Positions 8,401 through 15,497 of a DNA stretch of 34,250 nt are shown piece after piece. Every line of letters starts with the position of its first letter. The first letter of the stretch is position 1. The notes below the pieces were generated by a model that worked only from the letters and a program-made list of their open reading frames with translations, searched no databases and was not told the origin of the DNA. Source of the stretch: Acidobacteriota bacterium (GTDB lineage: Bacteria > Acidobacteriota > Terriglobia > Bryobacterales > Bryobacteraceae). The stretch is from assembly GCA_016213775.1 (NCBI GenBank), contig JACQZR010000282.1, positions 1 to 34,250 on the forward strand, read 5' to 3'. Made by a program: the position numbers and the translations under genes.

Positions 8401-8897
8401 AGCGCTTTGGCGGTGACATGGGCCGCGCGGCCGATGCGGTTGTTGGCGGCTGGGAGATGGGCGGATTGCTGTACTGGCAGACCGGTTCCACCTTCACGGT
8501 GTCATCGCAGAGGGCTACCACCTCAGGTCAAAACACCTGGGCCAATTACAGTGGTGACCGGAATATCGGCGCGGTGGAACGGCGTGGTGATGGTGTCTAC
8601 TTCTTTCCCGCGGGCACCCTCAGCAGTTTCGGATATCCCGTGGCCGGGGAGATTGGCAATTCCGGACGCAACAGCTTCCGGGATGCGCGCTATTTCAATA
8701 TCGACATCACTTTGCAGAAGCGCTTCAAGATCATTGAGAACCACACGCTCCTCTTCCGTACCGAAGCATTCAACCTGCTCAACAATGTCAATTTCACCGG
8801 ACTCAGCACAAACATGGATGCCCCGGCATCATTCGGCAGGTTCAGCGGTACCACCGCCGCCCGGACAATGCAAATGGCGCTGCGTTACGAGTTCTAA
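5454..8897 (+). CDS. Large Oar-like TonB-dependent outer-membrane receptor
   Basis: The 1147-aa protein starts with a signal peptide (MTAKGLFLIPFSILALTGNL, cleavage near TAQ at 21-23). A carboxypeptidase-regulatory-like beta-sandwich follows (about 25-110: LEGTVQDQSGAVIAGAKV, then EGQFVFPVVPPGIYDLTVEA). Next come a plug domain (about 120-240: NGTRQGSNNSRLDGIDVND, GGTVDLVTRGGTNQFHGNAF) and a long beta barrel ending in the aromatic RYEF typical of outer-membrane proteins. Proteins of this build are expanded in acidobacteria and are thought to import large carbohydrate or peptide ligands; the substrate is unknown. The start is supported by AGGGGAAGG 9 nt upstream. Its coding strand is C-rich at third positions, unlike most plus-strand genes here, including the second receptor, which suggests an inverted or transferred segment. 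A strong terminator follows 31 bp after the stop. Confidence 0.93.
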   Translation: MTAKGLFLIPFSILALTGNLTAQVAAKLEGTVQDQSGAVIAGAKVTTVNTKTQQKFEAQSSTEGQFVFPVVPPGIYDLTVEASGFRRAVLANIEINVSATVSQIVKLEVGQTTESITVEAQTAVVQTTDSQISRVVNVKDIDILPQLARTPILLAAYQPGVSTNPGDPSFSRINGTRQGSNNSRLDGIDVNDSVVPRLGLSLTANNSDSVGEFRVVLNGGSAEYGRNAGGTVDLVTRGGTNQFHGNAFDYLRNTALNANQFFSNQSGAKVPKLVQNQFGGSFGGRIIRNKTFFFGNFQRRDTRQETVRNRTVLRPEAKSGIFRYNAGGAVQSFNVLTADPLRLGIDKETKKLFDMLPAPNNSDLGDGLNTAGFRFNAPSSSYEDQFTIRGDHNITDNHRAFLRWSWQRNSFIDTLNNADAPFPGGIQGTQGGKRWGYAIGSNWNLTPTMVNEARFGYQSAQVAFNRPGRVAGAQLLPNLYTNPILPNFAQGRNSPVIQISDSITKVHGSHTFKGGFDYRRTKQYGYNDAGIYPNVSLATGNGNLVASTVGPQGLSAADRTRFDQFWNDVFGRMSNVTQTYYSDLTKFQGPGTPRVRNFVLREGGGFIQDDWRIRRNLTLNIGLRYEYFAVPTERDSLQGVLDRADQVNSVTQIDNLTIKRTNSYYNSDRNNFAPRIGLAWDVRGDGRTAVRANYGIFYDRQIGATVSLADGNTPGFSTTSQVFPNQAAGSDVRAGAGVPATPQPAAPVLTLPTTRNFSVVVFNPNLRTGYVQSFSLSVQRELSRGTIMEVAYVGTRGVKLFMNRDLNQQRVNEDFMRSFKELQAFQSSGAAPSANNTLVRLYGTPAAAISTLGANNFTQGRAGTVATALDTNSSNFNRYAAAGVSNFYLRNFPQFNQFIYGNNNGRSYYNSMQLSVRRNVGAVRLTGNYTFSRSIDNISVDGNGFTNVIDNNNLLLNRGRSDADRPHVFNANGSYIIPIGKGKRFGGDMGRAADAVVGGWEMGGLLYWQTGSTFTVSSQRATTSGQNTWANYSGDRNIGAVERRGDGVYFFPAGTLSSFGYPVAGEIGNSGRNSFRDARYFNIDITLQKRFKIIENHTLLFRTEAFNLLNNVNFTGLSTNMDAPASFGRFSGTTAARTMQMALRYEF

Positions 8898-8927
8898 CCG
8901 GCGGAATCAAACCAGTCCAATGGAAAG

Positions 8928-8961
8928 GCGGACCGTGAAGAACGGGTCCGCTTTTTTTTTT
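8928..8961 (+). terminator. Intrinsic terminator after the TonB receptor
   Basis: A perfect 7-bp stem GCGGACC (8928-8934) / GGTCCGC (8945-8951) with a 10-nt loop is followed by ten T residues (8952-8961). It lies 31 bp after the receptor stop. In the other direction the tract after the stem is only CTTTCC, so it mainly serves the plus strand. Confidence 0.9.
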
Positions 8962-8972
8962 GCGTTTTGAGA

Positions 8973-9353
8973 TCAAGCGGCTGGACGCCTGCGTGTCGGG
9001 CGGATGAGGATTTCAGCGGCAATTCCGAGGTCGGCGGCGAGCCGACGGATCATGGCGAGGGAGAGGCCACGTTTGCGGTTCAGGATTTCCGCAACGCGTG
9101 TACGGGAGCCGATCATGGGTTCGAGGTCTTTGCGCGTTAGGCCCTGCTGTTCCATGCGGAAGAGGATGGCATCGATGGGGTCCGGCGGATCGATGGGATG
9201 GTGCTGGGACTCGTAGGCATCAATGAGGGTGGCCAAGACGTCCAGCCTGTCGCCTTTGGGGGTGCCAGTTGGGGAACCCCAAAGGCGATCGAGTTCCTCG
9301 AGTGCGCGTTCGTAATCCGATTCTGACCGGATGGGTCGCAAACTAGCTGCCAT
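8973..9353 (-). CDS. higA: HigA-type antitoxin
   Basis: This 126-aa protein is the antitoxin and DNA-binding half of a HigBA-type toxin-antitoxin pair. The C-terminal half is an XRE-like helix-turn-helix (about 62-112: FRMEQQGLTRKDLEPM, then RTRVAEILNRKRGLSLAMIR), characteristic of the HigA group; the first 55 residues (RPIRSESDYERALEELDRLW) are the usual N-terminal arm that contacts the toxin. I chose the ATG at 9353 because it sits inside the last codons of higB (11-bp overlap), as expected for coupled translation; in-frame starts at 9365 and 9389 would only add residues that overlap higB more. It should bind HigB and repress its own operon through the palindrome upstream of higB. The C terminus is basic (RPTRRRPAA). 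Confidence 0.88.
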   Translation of the reverse strand: MAASLRPIRSESDYERALEELDRLWGSPTGTPKGDRLDVLATLIDAYESQHHPIDPPDPIDAILFRMEQQGLTRKDLEPMIGSRTRVAEILNRKRGLSLAMIRRLAADLGIAAEILIRPTRRRPAA

Positions 9354-9666
9354 ATTGCACCTCATTGGCGTCGAGACGATCGTATTCACGGTGGGAGCCG
9401 ATCCACTTGATCCAGACTATACCCTTTGCATAATCAACTGCCACTATCAGACGGTATGAGTTGCCTTTGATGTTGAATACAACGCGTTCCGAGTCTACTA
9501 TGCTGGCGGTTGCGTAGTGACGGCGCACGTCCGCGGGAGTGAACCAACGCGCGCGGCTGACTTCATGGAACCACGCGTCCAACGCTGCCTTAACCGCCGC
9601 CTGGTCCTTCCTTCCGGCCAACGAACGGACGAACTCACGTAGCGTGCGCCGCGAAATGATCCGCAC
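9343..9666 (-). CDS. higB: HigB-type mRNA-interferase toxin
   Basis: The 107-aa basic protein belongs to the RelE/HigB fold family and should cleave mRNA on the ribosome when freed from HigA. Family features are MRIISRRTLREF at the start, WFTPADVRRHYATAS in the middle, the FNIKGNSYRLIVAVDY strand pair (about 64-79) and the C-terminal IGSHREYDRLDA, which corresponds to the conserved THxEYD segment. Toxin-first order with a downstream overlapping antitoxin is the usual higBA arrangement. The start appears to be GTG at 9666 (no in-frame ATG nearby). A TAGAAT -10-like hexamer and a palindrome lie just upstream. Confidence 0.88.
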   Translation of the reverse strand: MRIISRRTLREFVRSLAGRKDQAAVKAALDAWFHEVSRARWFTPADVRRHYATASIVDSERVVFNIKGNSYRLIVAVDYAKGIVWIKWIGSHREYDRLDANEVQYGS

Positions 9667-9672
9667 AGGAGC

Positions 9673-9697
9673 ATTCTATCATGTGCCCATTTTGGGC
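9673..9697 (-). promoter_or_regulatory. Candidate higBA promoter/HigA operator
   Basis: Reading the minus strand, a perfect inverted repeat GCCCA-AAA-TGGGC (9685-9697) lies 6 bp upstream of TAGAAT (9673-9678), a good -10 hexamer; no clear -35 is seen. HigA proteins typically repress through short palindromes overlapping their promoter, so this is the likely operator. The region also separates higB from the divergent enolase-superfamily gene (86 bp between starts), so HigA might affect both. Confidence 0.5.
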
Positions 9698-9752
9698 GCG
9701 GAGTTCGGTGCCTTATTGGTGTCCCGTGGGGGCGCGGTAGAATTGACTTCGA

Positions 9753-10913
9753 ATGCGTATCGAGGAGATTCGGGCCTATGGGCTGCGGGGCCGCACGCCG
9801 GAGGGCGGGTGGTCAAATGAGTTGCAGCCGGAAGATTGCGTGCACACGCTGATTGCGGTTCGCACGGACAGTGGTTTGGTGGGCTGGGGTAGCGTGTTTA
9901 CCAGCGAGGATCTGGTGCGGGCCTCGCTGGCGGTGTTGAAGCCGCTGTACTCCGGCGAGTGCGCGATCGAGCCGGAGCGTGTCACCGAGAAGCTACATCA
10001 GAATACGTTCTGGCTGGGGCGCGGCGGGTCGATTACGCATACCATCAGCGGGATCGACATAGCTCTGTGGGACATTACCGGGAAGGTGATGGGGCAGCCG
10101 GTGGGCCGGTTGATCGGCGGACGGTATCGCGAGCGGGTGCGGCCCTATGCGTCTCTGTTGATGCGTGAGCCGGAGCGGATGGCGGCTGAGTTGTTGCCGG
10201 TGAAGGCGCAGGGATTTCGGGCGTTCAAGATCGGCTGGGGGCCGTTTGGGCGGCGCGACAATGCGACGGACGAGGCAATCGTTCGGTCGGCGCGCGAGGC
10301 TGTCGGCGCGGAGTCGCTGCTGATGGTAGACGCGGGTGCGAGCGATGCGTACTGGCCACAAGGGTACAAGTGGGCGGTGCGCGCGGCCGAGATGCTGGCG
10401 GACTACAACGTGTACTGGTTCGAAGAGGCGCTGCATCCGGATGCACTGCAGGATTATGTTGCGCTGCGGCGCGCGGCGCGGATTCCCATTACGGGCGGCG
10501 AGGTGTTGACGCGGCGGCAGGCATTTCAACCATGGCTGGAGGCTGGGGCGTTCGACATTGTGCAGCCGGATGTGACCAAGTGCGGAGGGATCAGCGAAGA
10601 GCGGCGGATTGCGGTGATGGCGCGCGATCATGGGGTGCGGTTCATCCCGCATGGTTGGAACACGGCGCTGGGGCTTGCGGCGGATCTGCACTTGGCGTCG
10701 GCGTTCGCGGACACGGATCTGGTGGAGTATCTGACGGGGTCGCCGTTCATCGATGATATTGCGGAGGGCGGGTGGCGGTTGGATGCGGATGGGATGCTGG
10801 GGATTCCTTCGGCCCCGGGGTTGGGTGTGGAGGTGAACCTGGATGCGGTGGCGGAGTTTGCGCGGGTTCCGGTGGCGGAGCTGCGGGCGTTTACCACGTC
10901 CAATGTTCGGTGA
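9753..10913 (+). CDS. Enolase-superfamily enzyme (mandelate racemase/sugar-acid dehydratase type)
   Basis: The 386-aa protein has the capping domain plus modified TIM barrel of the mandelate racemase/muconate lactonising group, which abstracts the proton alpha to a carboxylate. Visible residues: Lys159 (FKIGWG), metal ligands Asp193 (MVDAGAS), Glu224 (YWFEE) and Glu250 (TGGEVL), and the Asp273 (QPDVTK)-His300 (FIPHGWN) dyad that acts as second base in the mandelate racemase subgroup. The substrate is probably a sugar acid such as a galactonate- or fuconate-like compound, but cannot be read from sequence. The ATG at 9753 has no strong ribosome site. It is divergent from higB and its 3' end overlaps the family 2 glycosidase gene tail-to-tail by 23 bp. 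Glycosidase and acid-sugar dehydratase side by side suggest use of plant or microbial polysaccharide. Confidence 0.9.
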   Translation: MRIEEIRAYGLRGRTPEGGWSNELQPEDCVHTLIAVRTDSGLVGWGSVFTSEDLVRASLAVLKPLYSGECAIEPERVTEKLHQNTFWLGRGGSITHTISGIDIALWDITGKVMGQPVGRLIGGRYRERVRPYASLLMREPERMAAELLPVKAQGFRAFKIGWGPFGRRDNATDEAIVRSAREAVGAESLLMVDAGASDAYWPQGYKWAVRAAEMLADYNVYWFEEALHPDALQDYVALRRAARIPITGGEVLTRRQAFQPWLEAGAFDIVQPDVTKCGGISEERRIAVMARDHGVRFIPHGWNTALGLAADLHLASAFADTDLVEYLTGSPFIDDIAEGGWRLDADGMLGIPSAPGLGVEVNLDAVAEFARVPVAELRAFTTSNVR

Positions 10914-12900
10914 GGGCGGACCAGCCGTTGGGACGCAGGACGTCGGCGTGGATGGTCAGCGGCGTTTTCGCGTAGGCGGGGTTGAGCGAGAGGGTGGTTG
11001 ACGCGCCGGGGGCGAGGTCCGGGATGGGGGCTTCGAGGCGTTCGAGGATTGTCCCGCCGGGGCCTTCCAGCAAGACGCGCAGCGTATACGCTTTCAGGGT
11101 GTACGCGGGGAGCGTATCGCGGTTTTTGAGGGTCGCGCGGAGCTTTCCTTCCTCGTAGCGGATTTGCAGGCTTTCGATGGGGCTGAGCTCGCGGCGGAGT
11201 GCTTCGAAGGATTCCTTGCGGCGGCCGTATACGTCGACGACGCCGTGGACGCGCTGCTGGAGACGGTCGAGGCCGCGGTCGCCGACATGGGTGCGGTAGT
11301 CGTTGTAGCAGAAATAGATCAGGCCGGCGATTTCGGGTCGGCGGCGGAACACCTCTGTGTGGGTGGCGAGGATGCGGCGGCGCTTGGCATCCCCTTCGGG
11401 CCATTCGGGTTTGCAGGCACAGTAGCCGTATTCAGATATTAGGATCGGTTTGGCTGGATATGCTTCGCGGATGCCGTCGAGCATTTTAGTGAGGTCGGGG
11501 ATTCCGCCGCCGTTCCAGCTTTCGAAGTACTCGTTTACTTCCACGGCTTCCATGATGCGGGAGATGTCCTTGGCGGGTGTGGTGCGGAGGGAATACGACG
11601 CGTACGTGCGGGGTCGGCGCGGGTCGAGGCGCTTGGCTTCGTTGTACATGGCCTCGGCGAATCCGGCGTCGGCGGGGCGCTGGCCACCGATTTCGTTACA
11701 GCAACCCCACATGACGACGCAGGGATGATTGCGGTCGCGGGCGATCATTTCGCGGAGATGGCCGAGTCCATTTTCGACGATCCAGGTGTCGGGCTTGTCC
11801 TTCATGTCCTTGAAGGTGGCTTGACCCCAGGTGGGGACTTCGAGTTGGACCATGATGCCTTCGCGATCGCAGAAGTCGAGGACACGGCGGTCCTGCTGCC
11901 AGTGGACGCGGGTGAACATGCAGTTGAGCTCTTTGAGGTCGCGATGGTCGTGGTCGATCCAGTGGGCGGGTTCGGCAAAGCCGTATTCGGGGTGGGAGCC
12001 GGCCATGCGTTCGACGCCCGCGAGGCGGATGCGCTCGCCGTTGAGGAAGATGCCGGCGTCGCGGATTTCGAAATCACGGATGCCGAAGGTCTCGGTGAGG
12101 GTATGGATGCCGGTTGCGGATTCGAGGCGGAGGGTGAGCTGGTAGAGGTGGGGGTGGTCGAAATGCCAGAGGCGTGGTTCAGCGATGGTTAGACCGGGGA
12201 GGCGGAACGGACCGGCGGGGGCGTCGATGTTGGCGCGCGTAAGGACGGTGCGCTGCGAGGTGAGGTCGCGGATTTCGGCGTGGAGGCGGCCGGGGCCTGT
12301 GAGGTGGGCGGTGACTTCGATGGTGGCGGGTCCGGCGGGGAGCGTGGGAATGGCTTCGATGGCGGTGCGCTCGATATAGGTGCGCGGCGTGACGTGGAGA
12401 TGGACGGGGCGGTAGATGCCGCCGTCGTGAGCCCAGTCGCTGGAGCGGCCACGGGGGAGCATGTGGTCGTTAAAATCGTTGTCGACTTCGACGGTGATTT
12501 CGTTCTCCGCGCCGAACTTCAGCAGGCGGCTGATATCGATGGTGAAGGCGGTGTAGCCGAGGCGTTCGTGGGTGCCGGCGAGCTGGCCGTTGATGAGGAC
12601 GCGGGCGGTGTGGAAGACGGCTTCAAACTCGATGCGGATGGTGGATTCGCGCCATTCGACGGGAGCGTCGAAGCGGCGGCGGTAGGTGGCCTTGCCGCGG
12701 TGGTTCTCATAGCCGGTTATGACTTGCCAGGTGTGGGGGACGGTGACTGTGGTCCAGGGGCGGTTGGGGATTTGGAACTGCCAGAGACCGTCGAGGGGGA
12801 TGTGGGCCTGGACGCCGGTGGCGCGGGTGGTATCAGCGGCGGCGGGGGCGGCGGTGAGGGCAAGGGTGGAGAGGATGGCGCGGCGGCGGGATGAGGGCAT
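10891..12900 (-). CDS. Exported glycoside hydrolase family 2 protein
   Basis: The 669-aa protein begins MPSSRRRAILSTLALTAAP, a twin-arginine-like signal peptide with a probable cleavage after AAA. It then shows the GH2 order: sugar-binding jelly roll (about 30-175, with DGLWQFQIPNRPWTTVTVP and HDGGIYRPVHL), an immunoglobulin-like domain (about 175-280) and a TIM barrel. The acid/base Glu403 is in MWGCCNEIGGQ and the nucleophile Glu490 in ILISEYGYCAC. A C-terminal beta domain follows (about 575-669). GH2 includes beta-glucuronidases, beta-galactosidases and beta-mannosidases; the exact specificity is unclear, though the barrel resembles the glucuronidase/galactosidase side. The frame is open upstream to 12996, but those residues overlap the ATPase gene and lack a signal, so the ATG at 12900 is preferred. 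Confidence 0.9.
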   Translation of the reverse strand: MPSSRRRAILSTLALTAAPAAADTTRATGVQAHIPLDGLWQFQIPNRPWTTVTVPHTWQVITGYENHRGKATYRRRFDAPVEWRESTIRIEFEAVFHTARVLINGQLAGTHERLGYTAFTIDISRLLKFGAENEITVEVDNDFNDHMLPRGRSSDWAHDGGIYRPVHLHVTPRTYIERTAIEAIPTLPAGPATIEVTAHLTGPGRLHAEIRDLTSQRTVLTRANIDAPAGPFRLPGLTIAEPRLWHFDHPHLYQLTLRLESATGIHTLTETFGIRDFEIRDAGIFLNGERIRLAGVERMAGSHPEYGFAEPAHWIDHDHRDLKELNCMFTRVHWQQDRRVLDFCDREGIMVQLEVPTWGQATFKDMKDKPDTWIVENGLGHLREMIARDRNHPCVVMWGCCNEIGGQRPADAGFAEAMYNEAKRLDPRRPRTYASYSLRTTPAKDISRIMEAVEVNEYFESWNGGGIPDLTKMLDGIREAYPAKPILISEYGYCACKPEWPEGDAKRRRILATHTEVFRRRPEIAGLIYFCYNDYRTHVGDRGLDRLQQRVHGVVDVYGRRKESFEALRRELSPIESLQIRYEEGKLRATLKNRDTLPAYTLKAYTLRVLLEGPGGTILERLEAPIPDLAPGASTTLSLNPAYAKTPLTIHADVLRPNGWSALTEHWTW

Positions 12901-12937
12901 GGGATTTGGTGAGCAGTTGATGCGCCACTCGAAGGCG

Positions 12938-13954
12938 TCACAACTGCGAGATTGAGTAGCGCAGGAGGCGGCCTGCGCGGCGGTCGGGGGCAGCAACGGC
13001 GCGCGTGATGAGAGCGGCTTCTTTGACGGCGGCGAGGCGCATCCAACGGTGAAGGCCCGATTCGATGGTTGGGTTGGGCTTCTCGGCGATGGCTACCGGG
13101 ATGGGACCGCCAGTTTCGGGTTCGATGACCAGGGGGATTTCAAAGCCGTTGGAGTCGCGCCAATGGCGGAAGCGTGGAGCGAGGCCGGCATGGGAGGCGT
13201 TGCGGTGGAGCTCGGAGACGGCTTCGCTTTCGAACGCGGTTGCGTGAAGAAAGTGAAGTTTGGGGCGGCGGACGAGACGGCGTCCGAAGTCGAGTGTGGA
13301 TGGCTGGAGCCGGACCGTGAGGAAGCACGAGTCGAGGGCTTGGAGCCAGCGGACGGCGGTGCGGTGGGAGATGACGGCTTCGCGGGCGAGGACCTGCTGA
13401 TCGAGCACCTGGGCGGTGTGCTGCTGGGCGATGGCGAGGAATTCGTAGAAGCGATCGATGTCGTGGAGGTGGATGAGGCTGCGAATGTCGGAATCGAGCA
13501 GGTGGGCGTTGGTGGGCCAGGGTTCTGTTTCGGCGGTCGGTGTGAGCTTGGAAGGCGCGAAACGGCCGATGATATCGAGCGAAAGCGCAGGGCGGCGCTG
13601 GCGTTCGGCGTGCGTGGGGGCGTGAAGTTCGAGTGTTGGGATGGGGAGGGTGAGGCGGAGCGAACTAGCCGCGAGGAGCGGGAGCGCGGTGAGAGGGATG
13701 ATGGCCGCGAGCTCGGGGGCGCGGTGGATGTCATCGAGGATGGTGGGTTGGCGGAGGCGGGAGAGGAATCCTGGCGGATCGCGGCGGGCTCGGGCGCGGT
13801 CGGTTGGGTCGTTCAGGGTGATGTAGAGGTAATCGGGAAACTCACGGAGGAGGAGCGTGGTCTTGCCGCTTCCGCGGGGGCCGTGAAGGAGGACCGGCTC
13901 CCGATCGTGAGCGGCGCGGCGCAGGTTGATGGCGAGGTGCCGTTCCAGGTACAT
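12938..13954 (-). CDS. AAA-type ATPase with DUF4143-like C-terminal part
   Basis: The 338-aa protein carries a Walker A loop GPRGSGKTT at 25-33 and a Walker B-like segment TILDDIHRAPEL at 71-82. These match the bacterial family in which an AAA_14 ATPase is joined to a C-terminal domain (DUF4143). The usual TGSS sensor after Walker B is not evident (LLAASSLRLTLP instead), so ATPase activity may be altered. The function of the family is poorly known; members occur as lone, often horizontally spread genes. The second half contains VISHRTAVRWLQALDSCFLTVRL (around 190-212), the helix-turn-helix-like part of the family, and residues 220-290 resemble its nuclease-like beta core (VSELHRNA, PVAIAEKP). 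The ATG at 13954 lies just downstream of an A/T-rich palindrome. It precedes the glycosidase by 37 bp on the same strand. Confidence 0.75.
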   Translation of the reverse strand: MYLERHLAINLRRAAHDREPVLLHGPRGSGKTTLLLREFPDYLYITLNDPTDRARARRDPPGFLSRLRQPTILDDIHRAPELAAIIPLTALPLLAASSLRLTLPIPTLELHAPTHAERQRRPALSLDIIGRFAPSKLTPTAETEPWPTNAHLLDSDIRSLIHLHDIDRFYEFLAIAQQHTAQVLDQQVLAREAVISHRTAVRWLQALDSCFLTVRLQPSTLDFGRRLVRRPKLHFLHATAFESEAVSELHRNASHAGLAPRFRHWRDSNGFEIPLVIEPETGGPIPVAIAEKPNPTIESGLHRWMRLAAVKEAALITRAVAAPDRRAGRLLRYSISQL

Positions 13955-13961
13955 GTATTTT

Positions 13962-13976
13962 CATTTTATAAAAATG
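13962..13976 (-). promoter_or_regulatory. A/T-rich palindrome upstream of the ATPase gene
   Basis: CATTTT-ATA-AAAATG is a perfect 6+6 inverted repeat with a 3-nt centre, 7 bp before the ATPase start. Read on the minus strand it also contains TATAAA, a plausible -10. It is a sharp A/T island in GC-rich DNA, so an operator-promoter overlap is likely. It lies between divergent genes (ATPase and inositol phosphate synthase). Confidence 0.4.
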
Positions 13977-14047
13977 TCTATGCATAGTCAGTTGAGCGTT
14001 TTTCTTGACCCTCGCAGGTGGAGGCTCTTACGCTGAAGCAAGCTACT

Positions 14048-15355
14048 ATGAGTCTCAAAATCGCACCCGCAAAAGGCAAGCTCGGCATTCTGATTCCGGG
14101 CATTGGCGCTGTTTCCACCACGTTCATGGCCGGCGTGGAAGCCGTGAAGAAAGGCTACGGCGAACCGGTGGGTTCGCTCACCCAGTTAGGCACTGTTCGA
14201 CTAGGCAAGCGCACCGACAATCGCGTTCCGCGCATTCAGGATTTTGTGCCGCTGGCGGGGCTGAATCAGCTTTGCTTCGGCGGCTGGGACATCTTTGAGG
14301 ATGACGCCTATGAAGCGGCCTCGAATGCGAAGGTTCTGGAGCCGGCGCTGTTGGAGAAAGTAAAGCCGGCTCTGCGGAAGATCAAACCGATGAAGGCGGT
14401 GTTCGACCGGCGGTATGTGAAGCGGATCGACGGGCCGAATGTGAAGTCGAAGGGCACGCTGGCGGACAAGGCCGAGGCGTTGATGGAGGACATGGCCAAC
14501 TTCAAGAAGGCCAACAAGGCGGACCGGCTGGTGATGATCTGGTGTGGTTCGACGGAGGTTTTCCATAAGCCGGCGAAGGTGCACCAGACGCTCGAGTCGT
14601 TTGAAAAAGGGCTGATGAAGAACGATCCGGAGATTGCGCCGAGCCAGGTGTACGCGTATGCGGCGTTGAAGAGCGGGGTGCCGTTTGCCAATGGCGCGCC
14701 GAATCTGACGCACGATGTTCCGGCGCTGCTCGGGATGGCGCGGGACCGGCAGATTCCGGTTTGCGGGAAGGATTTCAAGACCGGGCAGACGTTTATGAAG
14801 ACGCTGCTGGCGCCGGGGCTGAAGGCGCGCATGCTGGGGTGCTCGGGGTGGTTTTCCACGAATATTCTAGGGAATCGGGATGGGGAAGTGTTGGACGATC
14901 CGGGGTCGTTCAAGACGAAGGAAGAGACAAAGCTGAGCGTCCTGGACCAGATACTGCAGCCGGGGTTGTATCCGCAGTTGTACAAAGACCTGTTCCACTC
15001 GGTGCGGATCAACTACTATCCGCCGCGAGGGGATCAGAAGGAAGGCTGGGACAACATCGATATTTTCGGATGGCTGGGGTATCCGATGCAGATCAAAATC
15101 GATTTTCTGTGCCGCGATTCGATTCTGGCCGCGCCGATTGTGCTGGATCTGGTGCTTTTCCTGGACTTGGCGCAGCGCGCCGGAATGAAGGGGATACAGG
15201 AGTGGCTGAGCTTCTACTTCAAAGCGCCGATGACGGCTCCGGGGCTGTATCCGGAGCATGACATTTTCATCCAACTGATGAAACTGAAGAACACGCTGCG
15301 GTGGATGAAGGGGGAAGACCTGATTACCCACCTTGGGTTGGAGTACTACGATTAG
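14048..15355 (+). CDS. ino1: Inositol-3-phosphate synthase
   Basis: The 435-aa protein should convert glucose-6-phosphate to 1L-myo-inositol-3-phosphate using bound NAD+, the committed step to inositol lipids and inositol-derived solutes. The N terminus holds the nucleotide loop ILIPGIGAVSTTF (14-26, GxGxxxT pattern). Family segments include GGWDIFEDDAYEAA, NLTHDVPALLGMARDR, VCGKDFKTGQTFMK and GCSGWFSTNILGNRDGEVL. The frame is open to a GTG at 14018, but the ATG at 14048 (MSLKIAPAKGKLG) better fits the family; neither has a good ribosome site. TTGACC (14005-14010) with TACGCT (14029-14034, spacing 18) could be a promoter that would leave a leader of only a few bases. No terminator follows directly; the next strong one is 590 bp on. 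Confidence 0.92.
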   Translation: MSLKIAPAKGKLGILIPGIGAVSTTFMAGVEAVKKGYGEPVGSLTQLGTVRLGKRTDNRVPRIQDFVPLAGLNQLCFGGWDIFEDDAYEAASNAKVLEPALLEKVKPALRKIKPMKAVFDRRYVKRIDGPNVKSKGTLADKAEALMEDMANFKKANKADRLVMIWCGSTEVFHKPAKVHQTLESFEKGLMKNDPEIAPSQVYAYAALKSGVPFANGAPNLTHDVPALLGMARDRQIPVCGKDFKTGQTFMKTLLAPGLKARMLGCSGWFSTNILGNRDGEVLDDPGSFKTKEETKLSVLDQILQPGLYPQLYKDLFHSVRINYYPPRGDQKEGWDNIDIFGWLGYPMQIKIDFLCRDSILAAPIVLDLVLFLDLAQRAGMKGIQEWLSFYFKAPMTAPGLYPEHDIFIQLMKLKNTLRWMKGEDLITHLGLEYYD

Positions 15356-15471
15356 GTTTGGTGAGATCCAGTGGGGAATTCGCCCCGATCGTGGGGGTGG
15401 TGCGCAGTGAGATTTGCCCCAAATCGGGCCTTGGAAAACGACGGAGCAAGCGTTTACGGGCTTGGAACGTT

Positions 15472-15487
15472 TGGCATAGGAGTTGCA
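15472..15487 (+). promoter_or_regulatory. Full-consensus sigma-54 (RpoN) promoter
   Basis: TGGCATAGGAGTTGCA matches the sigma-54 consensus TGGCAYRNNNNTTGCW at every specified position; the GG (15473-15474) and GC (15485-15486) doublets have the required 10-nt spacing. The expected start point is about 12 nt after the GC, near 15498. Given the base requirements, about 0.03 such sites would be expected by chance in a window this long on both strands. No convincing protein gene lies directly downstream; the next gene is the broken sulfatase, after a terminator. Confidence 0.65.
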
Positions 15488-15497
15488 TAGTCTCTGT

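Noticed and set aside
12280-12894. Long Gly/Ala/Asp-rich plus-strand frame opposite the glycosidase
   Set aside because: Antisense shadow of a well-supported GH2 gene; repetitive composition comes from GC-rich codons on the other strand.
13049-13987. 312-codon plus-strand frame opposite the ATPase
   Set aside because: Antisense shadow; the minus strand has a clear Walker A and family architecture, this frame has none.
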